Counted from the stretch's first letter, positions 9,901 through 17,505 are shown. The stretch: 45,918 bases of DNA from Bacteroidota bacterium (GCA_018267625.1 JAFDYC010000090.1:1-45918), one strand, 5' to 3'. Made by a program: numbers and translations. Notes: generated from the sequence alone by a model not told the origin.

Positions 9901-10518
9901 TCGTTCGGCACGCAGGGAATCCATGTGGGCTTTGCGGACGGCAATCATGCTGTCGGTTCGTGCTTTTCTTATGGCAGCCAGGCTATCTGAAAAGGCACGA
10001 CGTACAATAGCCACACTATCCTTAAAACGTTTACTGTTTCGGTAGTTGCGGATACTCATCAGGCTGTCGGCTCGTCGTTTTTGCCCTTTTCGGATGATGG
10101 CCATCCTTGCTTCCCTAACCGCCACAATGCTGTCGGTAATTCGTTCCCGGACATTTTTCATGCTGTCGAGATGCGCCTGGCGAACTTCCCGAATGGTGGC
10201 CAGCCGGGTTTCGCGGGCATCCCGCACGCTATCCTTATACCTGCGGCTATTCCTGTATTTCCGAATGGAGGCTAGGCTGTCTGCGCGATGTTCCCGAAAG
10301 GCTTTCAGGCTGTCTGCAATGTGTTTTCTGGAAGCCTGGGCAGAGTCGAGGCGATGTTGCTGTAATGCCTTAAGAGCACTTATGGCCTGGCGGCGGGCAC
10401 GGTTTGCACTATCCGCATTAAAGCGGCTTTGTGCCTGAGCATGTGTTGCCGAAAACAGCAAAACACCCAAAATGAAGATGAAAAAAACTGGTATCCTCCG
10501 GGAGGCAATCAAAAACAT
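6961..10518 (-). CDS. sprE: T9SS-associated TPR protein, PorW/SprE family, with N-terminal hendecad repeat
   Basis: A 1185-residue exported protein. Residues 1-30 are a signal peptide (THAQAQ). No lipobox cysteine is visible, although PorW/SprE members are usually lipoproteins. Residues about 55-228 are an Arg/Asp/Ser-rich 11-residue repeat (consensus like KxRxDSLxAxR), followed by a Lys/Glu-rich coiled coil to about 265. The family core then begins: HYNYYFNA at 295-302 and GDDLYLLLGKAYYYKGDFENA near 364-384, the first of many TPR-like helical pairs. The C-terminus (EPHYFAIVFEK to DYLIFFKSKY) also matches SprE. The family is needed for type IX secretion and gliding, fitting the four T9SS cargos in this window. 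The family call is strong; the symbol is by similarity only. Confidence 0.85.
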   Translation of the reverse strand: MFLIASRRIPVFFIFILGVLLFSATHAQAQSRFNADSANRARRQAISALKALQQHRLDSAQASRKHIADSLKAFREHRADSLASIRKYRNSRRYKDSVRDARETRLATIREVRQAHLDSMKNVRERITDSIVAVREARMAIIRKGQKRRADSLMSIRNYRNSKRFKDSVAIVRRAFSDSLAAIRKARTDSMIAVRKAHMDSLRAERKKITDSLTAVRKLRTDSLTAKRKARDAELAKKKEHAEREQKIKEKNEANKAQLAFELKIKKKRSVYSNEKMLKKKWTAPRRAVQNTFTHYNYYFNANRKMEEAEANMERRARDNWDERIPLFSFDPLKDSAVFATDMDSVIQKTSLGIQIHDPRTKWGDDLYLLLGKAYYYKGDFENASASFKYIVALHEREKAEKAKKEAYSNKSVYGKRKASTSIVAPGEKGINSIIKREPATNEGLLWLTRSFITYKHTGEAEAVLDLISNDPNFPKELNGKLALEKAYLALSQQNDKLAASNLSIVTADKSIPTDQRRRAAFLAGQLMEEQGDFNQAATQFGIVSDLHPKLEMDFYARRNRAYAMMQSGGVQQDAIASLKDMLNDAKFLPYYEQVYYVLGKLSANAGNSKDAVAYLEKSVTTAKSTRKQKALSFAALGNLYFNQAQYPLAKSAFDSVNRFASAAPNDSDVALALHRAPLVSKVAIPAYVIHHQDSLLELSTLSEKDQKAVAKRFIHKLEKLRADSISISENGGANAGVSDGDNTTAGATSWYFSSPASLQQGYIDFKSKWGNRPLMDNWRRSASGGFTSNAANNNNAAQNDADANDASQETDENGLPTIDAVMAFIPNSKEAKAVAVGRLQRAYVDLATAYIQQFEDYPRATTTLDTFDKRWALNPYTAEAAYLRYLIALRQNHLNEAQQIAQKLRKNFPGTQWAGFVSSSDQSASAGNDVAESESVGTYYDQTYELLQQRKYDEVLSRTHIAHNRFSDDNYNKRFQIVEAMAHAGAAQYAQADTILNKFLKNHPQDPLKPWAEQILAYVNSNRPKDTIKPKLDSTASIPGKTATPSKLPLGQPPIDTSSLPVPSTYTYRPAEPHYFAIVFEKMDPRAMGIKAGLADLNSFRHSDEKLETQIIPLKSGKALVVVQSFKNIIAARKYMNEVSAAKQVFREFKPNEYEPFIISESNFRKLSQDADATDYLIFFKSKY
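9835..10356 (-). repeat. 33-bp (11-residue) repeat array inside the SprE-like gene
   Basis: About 14 units encode 11-residue blocks such as KHIADSLKAFR, EHRADSLASIR, ERITDSIVAVR, KARTDSMIAVR, KKITDSLTAVR and KLRTDSLTAKR. Two units are 16 residues long and nearly alike (KYRNSRRYKDSVRDAR at 87-102, NYRNSKRFKDSVAIVR at 158-173). Each follows an xxRADSLxSIR unit, implying an older duplication of a block of about 70 residues. An 11-residue period with hydrophobic positions after DS is typical of a hendecad helical coiled coil. Confidence 0.85.
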
Positions 10519-10866
10519 GTGCTACTAAAAACGGTGATAACTCAAAAGCCCGGTAAGATAGTATGTTTTGAGGGCTATGACCGGGGGGGAGCAGGCGAAT
10601 ATCCCGCATGTTTGGAACTGCCTGTTGGCGTTAAAAAATCCGCAAGATTTTTCGGAAATGTTTTTGTGCTGAATAGAGGCATGATTTTTCAAAATGCCCA
10701 TCCTAAGACACCGAAATTCATGTCCATCCTTGTCGGACTATTTACCTCGAAGCCCATAAAGGTGGGAAAGGAAGCATTGCGGAATAGGGCAGCTGGGGTG
10801 TTAAGTCTTAACAGCTCATTTTGCAAGGCTCCTTCTAATATTGCGCCGCCTCAGGCACACCCGGTG
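10519..10866. other. Intergenic region upstream of the divergent SprE-like and metal-efflux genes
   Basis: No convincing gene was found. A long open frame on the + strand begins at 10429 inside the SprE-like gene, but this part of it has no domain-like composition. The region must contain the promoter for the - strand SprE-like gene and probably that of the + strand efflux operon. No perfect TAnnTTTG element was spotted. Confidence 0.4.
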
Positions 10867-11253
10867 ATGTATCCGTCTCTGCATTTCTGCAACCGCTTTT
10901 TGCTCTGTTTCCTCATGGCCTTCCTGTGTGTCTGCTTGATGCCGGATCGCACTTCTGCTAGCCCGTTGCGGAAGCATAACAAGCATCATCATCCCCGGAC
11001 GATGCACTATGAAAGAGGGGAACATCTGTCTGGAAGTCAGCCCCAAAAGCCCTTGCCGCTTACAGGCAAACGCCGCCACCCCAAGGCCTCCAATCTGTCT
11101 ATTTCCTGGTTTGTCTTACCCTCAAGTCCTGTTGCGTGCAGGCTTCAAAGGGGCTACTACGTTAAGCGATCCGAACCGGAGGTACCTCAGGCGTATTTCT
11201 ATCTCTTCTTTGAAGAAATTACGCCACCGCCCCCTAAAGGAGTTTTGAGTTGA
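10867..11253 (+). CDS. Small His-rich exported protein preceding metal-efflux genes
   Basis: A 128-residue open frame whose ATG at 10867 gives a good signal peptide: hydrophobic FLLCFLMAFLCVCLM followed by TSASP as a likely cleavage region. The mature part begins with a basic, His-rich stretch (RKHNKHHHPRTMHYERGEH) and ends with an aromatic and proline-rich tail (AYFYLFFEEITPPPPKG). Small exported proteins with a PPPP-type tail are commonly encoded just ahead of Bacteroidota heavy-metal RND operons. The HYC_CC_PP group is a possible relative, but the Cys motifs of that group are not seen here. It lies 61 bp before the TolC-family gene. A periplasmic metal-binding role is an inference. It could also be a degraded family member. 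Confidence 0.5.
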   Translation: MYPSLHFCNRFLLCFLMAFLCVCLMPDRTSASPLRKHNKHHHPRTMHYERGEHLSGSQPQKPLPLTGKRRHPKASNLSISWFVLPSSPVACRLQRGYYVKRSEPEVPQAYFYLFFEEITPPPPKGVLS

Positions 11254-11314
11254 CATGAAAGTCAGAGGGACGCCTCTTTGCTGAACAACCATTCGCTACT
11301 CCAAATTTTCCTTT

Positions 11315-12616
11315 ATGATTCAATATGGCATGCTCCGAAAGGGCATGTATGCTGCAGCCTTCTTGTTGCTTGCATCTAATTGCTGTCGTGCACAATTAGC
11401 GTCCGACACTCTGCACCTTTCCTGGCAGGGTGCAGAGCAACGATTCCTTTCAAAAAATCTATCCCTCCTGGCCGCTCACTATGGGGTAAGAGCTGATAGT
11501 GCATTAATTCGTCAGGCACGGCTATGGGACAATCCTACCCTCAATGTTGACCAGAATGTGTATGTGCCGGGGGATGGCTTTTTCCGCCATGGCGAGGATG
11601 CTCAAGGCAATTCTCGCGGGCAGGTATATGTGCAGGTTCAGCAGCTTATTCAGTTGGGAGGAAAGCGACGGAATGCAGTCTCTATGGCAGGCGTACAAGC
11701 CGGTGTCTCCCAGCTTCAGTTTGATGAGATGCTGAACAGCTTGCGCCGTAGCCTGAAGGAAGATTTACTTCAAGCCGGTCAACTGCATCAAAATACCCTC
11801 CTGTTCCAGGAGGTCTTGGAAAAACTGAATGTGCTGGAGCGAGGCATCTCCGGGCAATATGAAGCGGGCAATGTGTCGCGCAAAGACTTGCTGAGAGTGC
11901 AAGGGCTTGTAGAAAATATGCGCATGGACCTGGCAGATAATGTGCGTGCCGTTGAAGCTTTACAGACAGAGCTGAGGGTGTTGCTCAATCTCCAGGGTGA
12001 TACTTTGATATTGCCCGATAAGGATTTGCTGCAGGAACCGGTACAGATGCCTGCACAAAACCTCGACGAACTGCTCTTGCTGGCACAGCAGAACAACCCT
12101 TCTTATTTAATTGCCGAAAAGCAACTCGATTATCAGAAGCTGAACTATCGTTATCAACGAGCACTGGCAGTACCTGACCTCGAAGTAGGCCCTAACTATG
12201 ACCGGGCTTCCAATTTCGCTCCGAATTATTTTGGATTGAGCCTGAGCCTTCCCTTGCCCTTATGGAACCGAAACCAGGGTAATATCCGGGCTGCCGCTTT
12301 TCAAACCCAACAGCAACAGGCTTCCACTGATGAAGCACGTCTGAATCTGGAGAGCAGTTTGCGCAGCGCCTACCGAAACCTGCAGACTTCGGTAAACCTT
12401 GCTTCGCCGCAACAAAATTCTTTCTATCAAGACTACCGACTGCTCTTTGATAAAGTGGCAGAAAGCTATCGGGCAAGGCAAATCAGCCTCATTGAGTTTA
12501 TAGATTATCTGGACAGCTATGTAGATATACAGAGCAAACAGCGACAACAACAACTCAACCTTCAACTCGCTAAAGAAGCACTCAACTATGTTGTGGGGCT
12601 TGACATAGTGAAATAG
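11315..12616 (+). CDS. TolC-family outer-membrane channel of a heavy-metal RND pump (CzcC/CusC-like)
   Basis: A 433-residue outer-membrane efflux protein. A signal peptide ends near SNCCRAQ. Two repeated OEP halves follow, each with long amphipathic helices, seen as ARLWDNPTLNVDQNVYVPGDG and VQVQQLIQLGGKRR in the first half and ALAVPDLEVGPNYDR and LSLSLPLPLWNRNQGNIRAA in the second. The LPLPLWNRNQG segment is characteristic of CzcC/CusC channels. Three such subunits form the tunnel that exports ions delivered by the inner-membrane pump. Starts at 11315, 11333 and 11345 are all possible; the longest is given. It is followed 78 bp later by the adaptor gene, consistent with an operon. Confidence 0.9.
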   Translation: MIQYGMLRKGMYAAAFLLLASNCCRAQLASDTLHLSWQGAEQRFLSKNLSLLAAHYGVRADSALIRQARLWDNPTLNVDQNVYVPGDGFFRHGEDAQGNSRGQVYVQVQQLIQLGGKRRNAVSMAGVQAGVSQLQFDEMLNSLRRSLKEDLLQAGQLHQNTLLFQEVLEKLNVLERGISGQYEAGNVSRKDLLRVQGLVENMRMDLADNVRAVEALQTELRVLLNLQGDTLILPDKDLLQEPVQMPAQNLDELLLLAQQNNPSYLIAEKQLDYQKLNYRYQRALAVPDLEVGPNYDRASNFAPNYFGLSLSLPLPLWNRNQGNIRAAAFQTQQQQASTDEARLNLESSLRSAYRNLQTSVNLASPQQNSFYQDYRLLFDKVAESYRARQISLIEFIDYLDSYVDIQSKQRQQQLNLQLAKEALNYVVGLDIVK

Positions 12617-12694
12617 GAACTACTCAATTTATCTCGGGCCGGTACCTGCATCACCAGGACAATCCCATTCATTCTTACAAAAATTTATTCGCAC

Positions 12695-13780
12695 ATGCGA
12701 AACCTCTTATTAGCTGCCCTGGCACTCTGCTTGGTTGCCTGCGAACATAAAACACAGGATACGGACACGAATCAATTCGTGCTTTCCGATACTATGATGC
12801 ACATGATTCGCCTGGACACCGTGCGAAGCTGCAATATCACCGATCAGGTGCCCCTTACGGGCAATGTGGCTTTCGACGAAAACACTGTCGTACGCGTCTT
12901 TGCCCGAGGGAGCGGACAGGTGACAGAAGCTCCCGTTTCGCTGGGCGATTTTGTGCACAAGGGACAAACACTGGCTGTCATTCGCAGTGCAGATGTGGCC
13001 GGTGCTTATGCAGACCTGAATGCGGCACGAGCTGACCTCAACATCGCCAAACGGCAGATGGAAAATGAAAAAGCTTTGTTTCAAAGCGGCCTGGCTTCTC
13101 AAAGGGATTATTCTGAAGCAAGCGAGAATTATCAGAAAGCCTTGGCGGCACAACAAAAAATTGAGCACGGGATTAGCATCAATGGAGGGCCGCATTCCAA
13201 TGCATCCGGTAGTTATGCGCTGGTGGCTCCGGTTGATGGATATGTAGTGAGTAAGACGATTGCTGCCGGTGATTTCATCCGCCCCGATGCATCCGAAAGC
13301 CTTTATACAATTTCAGACTTGAAGGATGTGTGGGTGATTGCGAATGTGTATGAGGCCGATATATCCAGATTGCATCAGGGCTATGCTGCCGAAGTGTATG
13401 CAGCGGCTTACCCCGATCATCCCTTTTATGGGAAAGTGGATATGATGAGCCAGGTGCTGGACCCGCAAAGCAAAGCCTTGCACATTCGCGTGAAGCTGGA
13501 CAACCACGAAGGACTCCTGAAGCCGGACATGTTTGCGAGAGTCCTGGTAAGTAATGAAGAAGGCCAGATGGCTACTTGTGTACCCAGCGATGCCATCGTG
13601 TCGCAGGATGGAAAGCAATACGTGGTTCAATATGTCCGGCGAGACTCACTCAATATCGTCCCACTGAATGTGATAAAGACCGTTGACAACCGGAGCTATG
13701 TAACCGGCGATCTGAAACCCGGCCAACTCGTGGTGACCCAAAACCAACTGTTCATCTTCAATCAGCTTGTAGAAGAATAG
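12695..13780 (+). CDS. RND efflux periplasmic adaptor lipoprotein (CzcB/CusB-like)
   Basis: A 361-residue membrane-fusion protein. The lipobox LVAC places the lipidated cysteine at residue 16. The first lipoyl half-motif is at about residues 65-95 (RGSGQVTEAPVSLGDFVHKGQTLAVIRS), then an alpha-hairpin (AYADLNAARADLNIAKRQM to YQKALAAQQKI), the second lipoyl half (VAPVDGYVVSKTIAAGDFI), and the beta-barrel and membrane-proximal domains (LWVIANVYEADIS-like DVWVIANVYEADIS; LKPDMFARVLV). It bridges the CzcA-type pump and the TolC-like channel. No extra N-terminal metal-binding Met or His cluster was seen beyond the MMHM at residues 30-33. The pump gene starts 104 bp downstream. Confidence 0.92.
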   Translation: MRNLLLAALALCLVACEHKTQDTDTNQFVLSDTMMHMIRLDTVRSCNITDQVPLTGNVAFDENTVVRVFARGSGQVTEAPVSLGDFVHKGQTLAVIRSADVAGAYADLNAARADLNIAKRQMENEKALFQSGLASQRDYSEASENYQKALAAQQKIEHGISINGGPHSNASGSYALVAPVDGYVVSKTIAAGDFIRPDASESLYTISDLKDVWVIANVYEADISRLHQGYAAEVYAAAYPDHPFYGKVDMMSQVLDPQSKALHIRVKLDNHEGLLKPDMFARVLVSNEEGQMATCVPSDAIVSQDGKQYVVQYVRRDSLNIVPLNVIKTVDNRSYVTGDLKPGQLVVTQNQLFIFNQLVEE

Positions 13781-13884
13781 AGTAGGTCAGGGCACGCAAA
13801 TCAGAGATGAATACGATTCCGCTCTTCGCCCTCTTTTTACTATTCCTATTCCTGCAGGAAACCTAATCAACACGTAAGGCAAGT

Positions 13885-16800
13885 ATGAACAAGTTCATCA
13901 AGAATATTATTTTCTTTTCGCTACGGCACCGTTACCTGATCTTTTTCATGACCGGGGTGCTCGCTATCATCGGCTATGTAGCCTATACCAATACTCCAAT
14001 TGAGACCTTCCCGGATGTCACCAACACACAAATTATCATCATCGCGCAATGGCCCGGAAGGAGTGCTGAAGAGGTGGAGAAATTTGTAAGTATTCCCCTG
14101 GAGACGGCCCTCAATTCAGTTCAGAATAAAAGTTCGCTACGCTCTACTTCTGCCTTTGGCCTCTGTTATATCCGGATCATTTTCGATGATGGAATTGACG
14201 ATGCATTTGCCCGTCAGCAAGTGTTGTCGCGGCTCGGGAATGCAGACCTGCCAGAGGGTGTAAAGCCTGATGTGCAGCCTCCCTATGGGCCAACGGGTGA
14301 AATATATCGTTACACACTGCGCAGCAAAATCATGAATATCCGTGAGCTGACTGCCATTCAGGATTGGGTGCTGGACCGCCAGTTTAAATCCATTCCCGGC
14401 GTAGCGGATGTCAATTCTTTTGGTGGGCAGGAAAAGGTATATCAGATCAATGTGAACCCAACCTTACTCAGCAAATACGGGCTGAGTGCTTTGGATGTTT
14501 ATAACGCAGTAGCCCGTTCTAACATCAACGTAGGGGGCGATGTACTGGAGCAAAACGGGCAGGCTTTTGTTGTGCGGGGCATCGGCGTGTTGAACAACAT
14601 TCCTGAAATCGAAAACATCATCATCACCAAGCTGAATGAAGTGCCCATCCTGGTTAAGAATGTTGCCACCGTTCGGGAGGATGGTAAGCCCAGATTAGGA
14701 TGGGTTACGCGTGACGACCAGCCCGATGTGGTGGAAGGAATTGTTGTGATGCGTAAAGGGGAAAACCCTGCGGAAGTGCTCCTACGCATCGAAGCCAAAG
14801 TGAAGGACCTAAATGAAAACGTGCTGCCTAAAGGTGTACACATAGACACGTTTTACGACCGCAGCGTGCTGATGAGCTATGCCACCCATACGGTACTACA
14901 CAACCTGATTGAAGGCATTGTATTCGTCACCTTAATCGTTCTCATTTTCATGGCCGACTGGCGAACTACTCTCACCGTAGGCATCATCGTGCCGCTGGCT
15001 TTGCTGTTTGCCTTTATGTGCATGCGCATCAAAGGCATGAGCGCAAACCTGCTTTCGATGGGAGCTGTGGACTTCGGCATCATCATAGATGGCGCTGTGG
15101 TGATGGTGGAAGGTTTGTTTGTAGCCTTAGATCACCGGGCCAAAGAAGTGGGCATGGAGCGCTTTAATAAGCTGGCTAAGCTGAGCCTCTTTAAAAATGT
15201 AGGCACGGAAATGGGTAAGGCCATCTTTTTTTCCAAACTCATTATCATCACTTGCCTCATCCCCATTTTTTCTTTTCAGAAAGTAGAAGGGAAAATGTTC
15301 TCCCCCTTAGCCTGGACGCTTGGATTGGCTTTGTTGGGAGCACTTATCTACACCCTGACCCTGGTGCCTGCTCTCTCTTCTGTTTTGCTGCGAAAAAACG
15401 TCCGCGAGAAGCATAATGTGGTGGTTGCCTTTTTTGAAAAGTCAATAAGTCGTGCTTTCAATTATGTCTGGAGGCATCAGCGGGCCAGCCTGGTCATTTC
15501 GGTTGTCATCATGCTTCTGGCTTTCGGTTCTGCCAAATTTTTAGGCTCCGAATTTTTACCGGAGTTGAATGAAGGAGCCTTGTGGGTGGAGAGTGAATTG
15601 CCCATGAGTGTCAGCCTGCCTCAAGCAAAGGTGATTTCTGATAAAATGCTTGCCATCATTCGCAAATTTCCGGAGGTAAAAAAGACCTTATCGCAAATAG
15701 GCCGCACCAACGACGGAACGGACCCTAAAGGCTTCTTTAATGTCCAGATTCAAGTGGATTTGAGGGCAAAGGAGCATTGGCGCAAAGGCCTGACTGAAGA
15801 CCAGCTTATTGACCAGATGGACCAACAACTCCGTAAGATTCCTGGCATCGTTCTCAACTACTCGCAGCCCATCCGCGACAATGTGGAAGAAGCCGTTGCT
15901 GGCGTGAACGCTTCATTGGCTGTAAAGATTTTCGGCCCAGATTTTAAAACCTTAGACAGCACGGCCCGGGTGGTGAAGGGCGTCTTAAAGAATGTTCGCG
16001 GAGTTGATGACCTGGGTATCCTGCGCAACCTGGGGCAACCGGAATTTCGCATCGAATTGGACCAGCAAAAAATGGCTCAGTATGGTATTAGTGTGGCCGA
16101 TGCCAATGCCGTCATCGAAATGGCAATCGGTGGCAAGGCAGCTACCCAACTCTATGAAGGGGAACGAAAATTTGACATCCGTATCCGCTATGAGAAGGAC
16201 TGGCGGGATGCACCTGCGAAAATCGCCCAGCTCCGCGTTCCCACTCAGGATGGCTCCAAGATTCCCCTCTCGGAAATAGCAACGATGCGAAACATCACAG
16301 GGCCAGCCTTCATTTACCGTGACAACAACATGCGGTATATCGCTGTTAAGTTTTCGGTTCGTGGCCGCGACCTCGGCAGCACTATTGACGAGGCACAGCA
16401 TAAAGTGAAGGCAGCCCTGAAATTACCCAAAGGATATTCCATGACCTGGAATGGAGAATTTGAAAACGCACAAAGGGCTGGTAAGACCCTGCAACATGTA
16501 GTGCCCCTCTGCCTCCTCGGGATTTTCATTCTCCTCTTCATCACTTACGGGAACGTAAAAGACGCCCTGCTCACCATCATGAATGTGCCCTTCGCATTGA
16601 TTGGCGGAATCCTGGCTCTGCACGTCACACAAACAAATTTTTCTATTTCTGCAGGTATCGGCTTCATCGCCCTGTTCGGCGTCTGTATTCAGAATGGTGT
16701 TATCCTGATTACTGAGTTTCGGAAAAACTTAGAAAACAAGATGCGTATTGATGAAGCCATCCGAAGAGGGGTTCAGATACGAATTCGCCCTGTGGTGATG

Positions 16801-17019
16801 ACGGCTTTGATGGCGGCCATTGGTCTGCTGCCTGCGGCCTTGTCCACAGGCATCGGCTCAGAAACACAGAAGCCCCTGGCGATTGTCGTGATTGGAGGCT
16901 TAATTACTTCCACTATTCTCACCTTGCTGATTCTTCCTGTCATGTATGGCCGTGTGTGGAACCTGATGCACAAACGCGAACACAGAAAGCTCTTAAAAAA
17001 GGCAGGCGTGATCAGCTAA
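13885..17019 (+). CDS. CzcA/CusA-family heavy-metal efflux RND transporter
   Basis: A 1044-residue inner-membrane proton/cation antiporter of the HME-RND family. TM1 is at about 12-32, a large periplasmic loop follows, TM2-6 span about 340-500, a second loop follows, and TM8-12 span about 870-1030. The TM4 signature DFGIIIDGAVVMVEG sets D396, D402 and E409 at the spacing of D402, D408 and E415 in Cupriavidus CzcA. By family knowledge this pattern goes with divalent cations (Zn, Co, Cd, Ni) rather than Cu(I)/Ag(I). It is the third gene of the efflux operon, and the small membrane protein follows 14 bp later. The exact metal is inferred, not shown. Confidence 0.95.
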   Translation: MNKFIKNIIFFSLRHRYLIFFMTGVLAIIGYVAYTNTPIETFPDVTNTQIIIIAQWPGRSAEEVEKFVSIPLETALNSVQNKSSLRSTSAFGLCYIRIIFDDGIDDAFARQQVLSRLGNADLPEGVKPDVQPPYGPTGEIYRYTLRSKIMNIRELTAIQDWVLDRQFKSIPGVADVNSFGGQEKVYQINVNPTLLSKYGLSALDVYNAVARSNINVGGDVLEQNGQAFVVRGIGVLNNIPEIENIIITKLNEVPILVKNVATVREDGKPRLGWVTRDDQPDVVEGIVVMRKGENPAEVLLRIEAKVKDLNENVLPKGVHIDTFYDRSVLMSYATHTVLHNLIEGIVFVTLIVLIFMADWRTTLTVGIIVPLALLFAFMCMRIKGMSANLLSMGAVDFGIIIDGAVVMVEGLFVALDHRAKEVGMERFNKLAKLSLFKNVGTEMGKAIFFSKLIIITCLIPIFSFQKVEGKMFSPLAWTLGLALLGALIYTLTLVPALSSVLLRKNVREKHNVVVAFFEKSISRAFNYVWRHQRASLVISVVIMLLAFGSAKFLGSEFLPELNEGALWVESELPMSVSLPQAKVISDKMLAIIRKFPEVKKTLSQIGRTNDGTDPKGFFNVQIQVDLRAKEHWRKGLTEDQLIDQMDQQLRKIPGIVLNYSQPIRDNVEEAVAGVNASLAVKIFGPDFKTLDSTARVVKGVLKNVRGVDDLGILRNLGQPEFRIELDQQKMAQYGISVADANAVIEMAIGGKAATQLYEGERKFDIRIRYEKDWRDAPAKIAQLRVPTQDGSKIPLSEIATMRNITGPAFIYRDNNMRYIAVKFSVRGRDLGSTIDEAQHKVKAALKLPKGYSMTWNGEFENAQRAGKTLQHVVPLCLLGIFILLFITYGNVKDALLTIMNVPFALIGGILALHVTQTNFSISAGIGFIALFGVCIQNGVILITEFRKNLENKMRIDEAIRRGVQIRIRPVVMTALMAAIGLLPAALSTGIGSETQKPLAIVVIGGLITSTILTLLILPVMYGRVWNLMHKREHRKLLKKAGVIS

Positions 17020-17033
17020 AATTCAGAATCGTT

Positions 17034-17345
17034 ATGTGGAAGCTGAACTATAAGAATCGTTCTCCGCACGTACTACCCACGGCTTCCAACCTAATGGGTT
17101 TTTGCCTCATCGTTCAAGCCTCTATTCATACCAGTGGTTTCAGCGAACGGACTTATATGGATGAAATCACGGCAGCTGCTACCTGTCTGTTTATGGCGGC
17201 CTGCCTGTTTTCTTATTTGTCCATCCGCAGCGATAATCCTGTACGCCGGGGGCGCTATGAGTTCATCGCAGACATCAACTTCATCCTGGGGCTGTTTGTG
17301 TTGTTGGTCATGGTGCTGATGCTTTCCTTCAAGATTATTCAATAA
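17034..17345 (+). CDS. Small membrane protein at the end of the metal-efflux operon
   Basis: A 103-residue protein from the ATG at 17034, 14 bp after the pump stop; an upstream in-frame start would overlap the pump gene. Two clear hydrophobic helices are visible (AAATCLFMAACLFSYLSI, and FILGLFVLLVMVLMLSF), and a weaker one near residues 13-32 (LPTASNLMGFCLIVQ). A charged loop, RSDNPVRRGRYEFIAD, lies between the last two. I recall similar small proteins after CzcA genes in other Bacteroidota, but know no assigned function. An accessory role with the RND pump is inferred from position only. Its stop is 42 bp before the tRNA. Confidence 0.7.
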   Translation: MWKLNYKNRSPHVLPTASNLMGFCLIVQASIHTSGFSERTYMDEITAAATCLFMAACLFSYLSIRSDNPVRRGRYEFIADINFILGLFVLLVMVLMLSFKIIQ

Positions 17346-17372
17346 GAGACATGCGGTCTTATTCGGTGCTCC

Positions 17373-17380
17373 TATCTTTG
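17373..17380 (+). promoter_or_regulatory. Bacteroidota -7 promoter element for tRNA-Gly
   Basis: TATCTTTG matches the Bacteroidota TAnnTTTG -7 consensus exactly and ends 7 bp before the tRNA 5' end, so transcription should start at or just before the mature tRNA. A clear -33 TTTG is not present at the expected place. Confidence 0.6.
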
Positions 17381-17387
17381 GCACCCT

Positions 17388-17460
17388 GCGGAAGTAGCTC
17401 AGTTGGTAGAGCATTAGCTTCCCAAGCTAAGGGTCGCGAGTTCGAATCTCGTCTTCCGCT
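17388..17460 (+). tRNA. tRNA-Gly (anticodon CCC)
   Basis: A 73-nt cloverleaf read by hand. The acceptor stem GCGGAAG pairs with CTTCCGC, the D stem is GCTC/GAGC with an AGTTGGTA loop, the anticodon stem is TTAGC/GCTAA around loop TTCCCAA (anticodon CCC), and the T stem is GCGAG/CTCGT (one G-T pair) around TTCGAAT. The discriminator base is T73, as usual for bacterial tRNA-Gly. CCA is not encoded. It decodes GGG. Confidence 0.95.
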
Positions 17461-17475
17461 CTTCATCTTTCAATG

Positions 17476-17505
17476 AAAGGGCTGCCTCTGAAGAGGCAGC
17501 CCTTT
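17476..17505. terminator. Strong hairpin terminator between tRNA-Gly and the convergent lipoprotein gene
   Basis: A 13-bp perfect stem (AAAGGGCTGCCTC/GAGGCAGCCCTTT) with loop TGAA starts 16 bp after the tRNA. It can also serve the - strand lipoprotein gene ending at 17574. The U tract is short on both sides (TTT within the stem). The stem core GGCTGCCTC resembles other terminators in the window. Confidence 0.75.

Noticed and set aside
9773..10438. Long + strand frames opposite the SprE-like repeat
   Set aside because: They are antisense readings of the Arg/Asp/Ser repeat, giving Leu/Ser/Arg-rich strings with no own start context.
10429..10866. N-terminal part of a 274-residue + strand frame ending at 11253
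   Set aside because: It starts inside the SprE-like gene on the other strand and has no protein-like pattern until the signal peptide at 10867, so only the last 128 residues were kept.
16956..17033. Upstream start for the small membrane protein
   Set aside because: It overlaps the end of the pump gene in another frame and adds a polar stretch; ATG 17034 suits an operon gene.
17388..17460. tRNA-Gly as an integration site for a mobile element
   Set aside because: No integrase, direct repeat of the tRNA 3' end, or foreign-looking gene block was found beside it.
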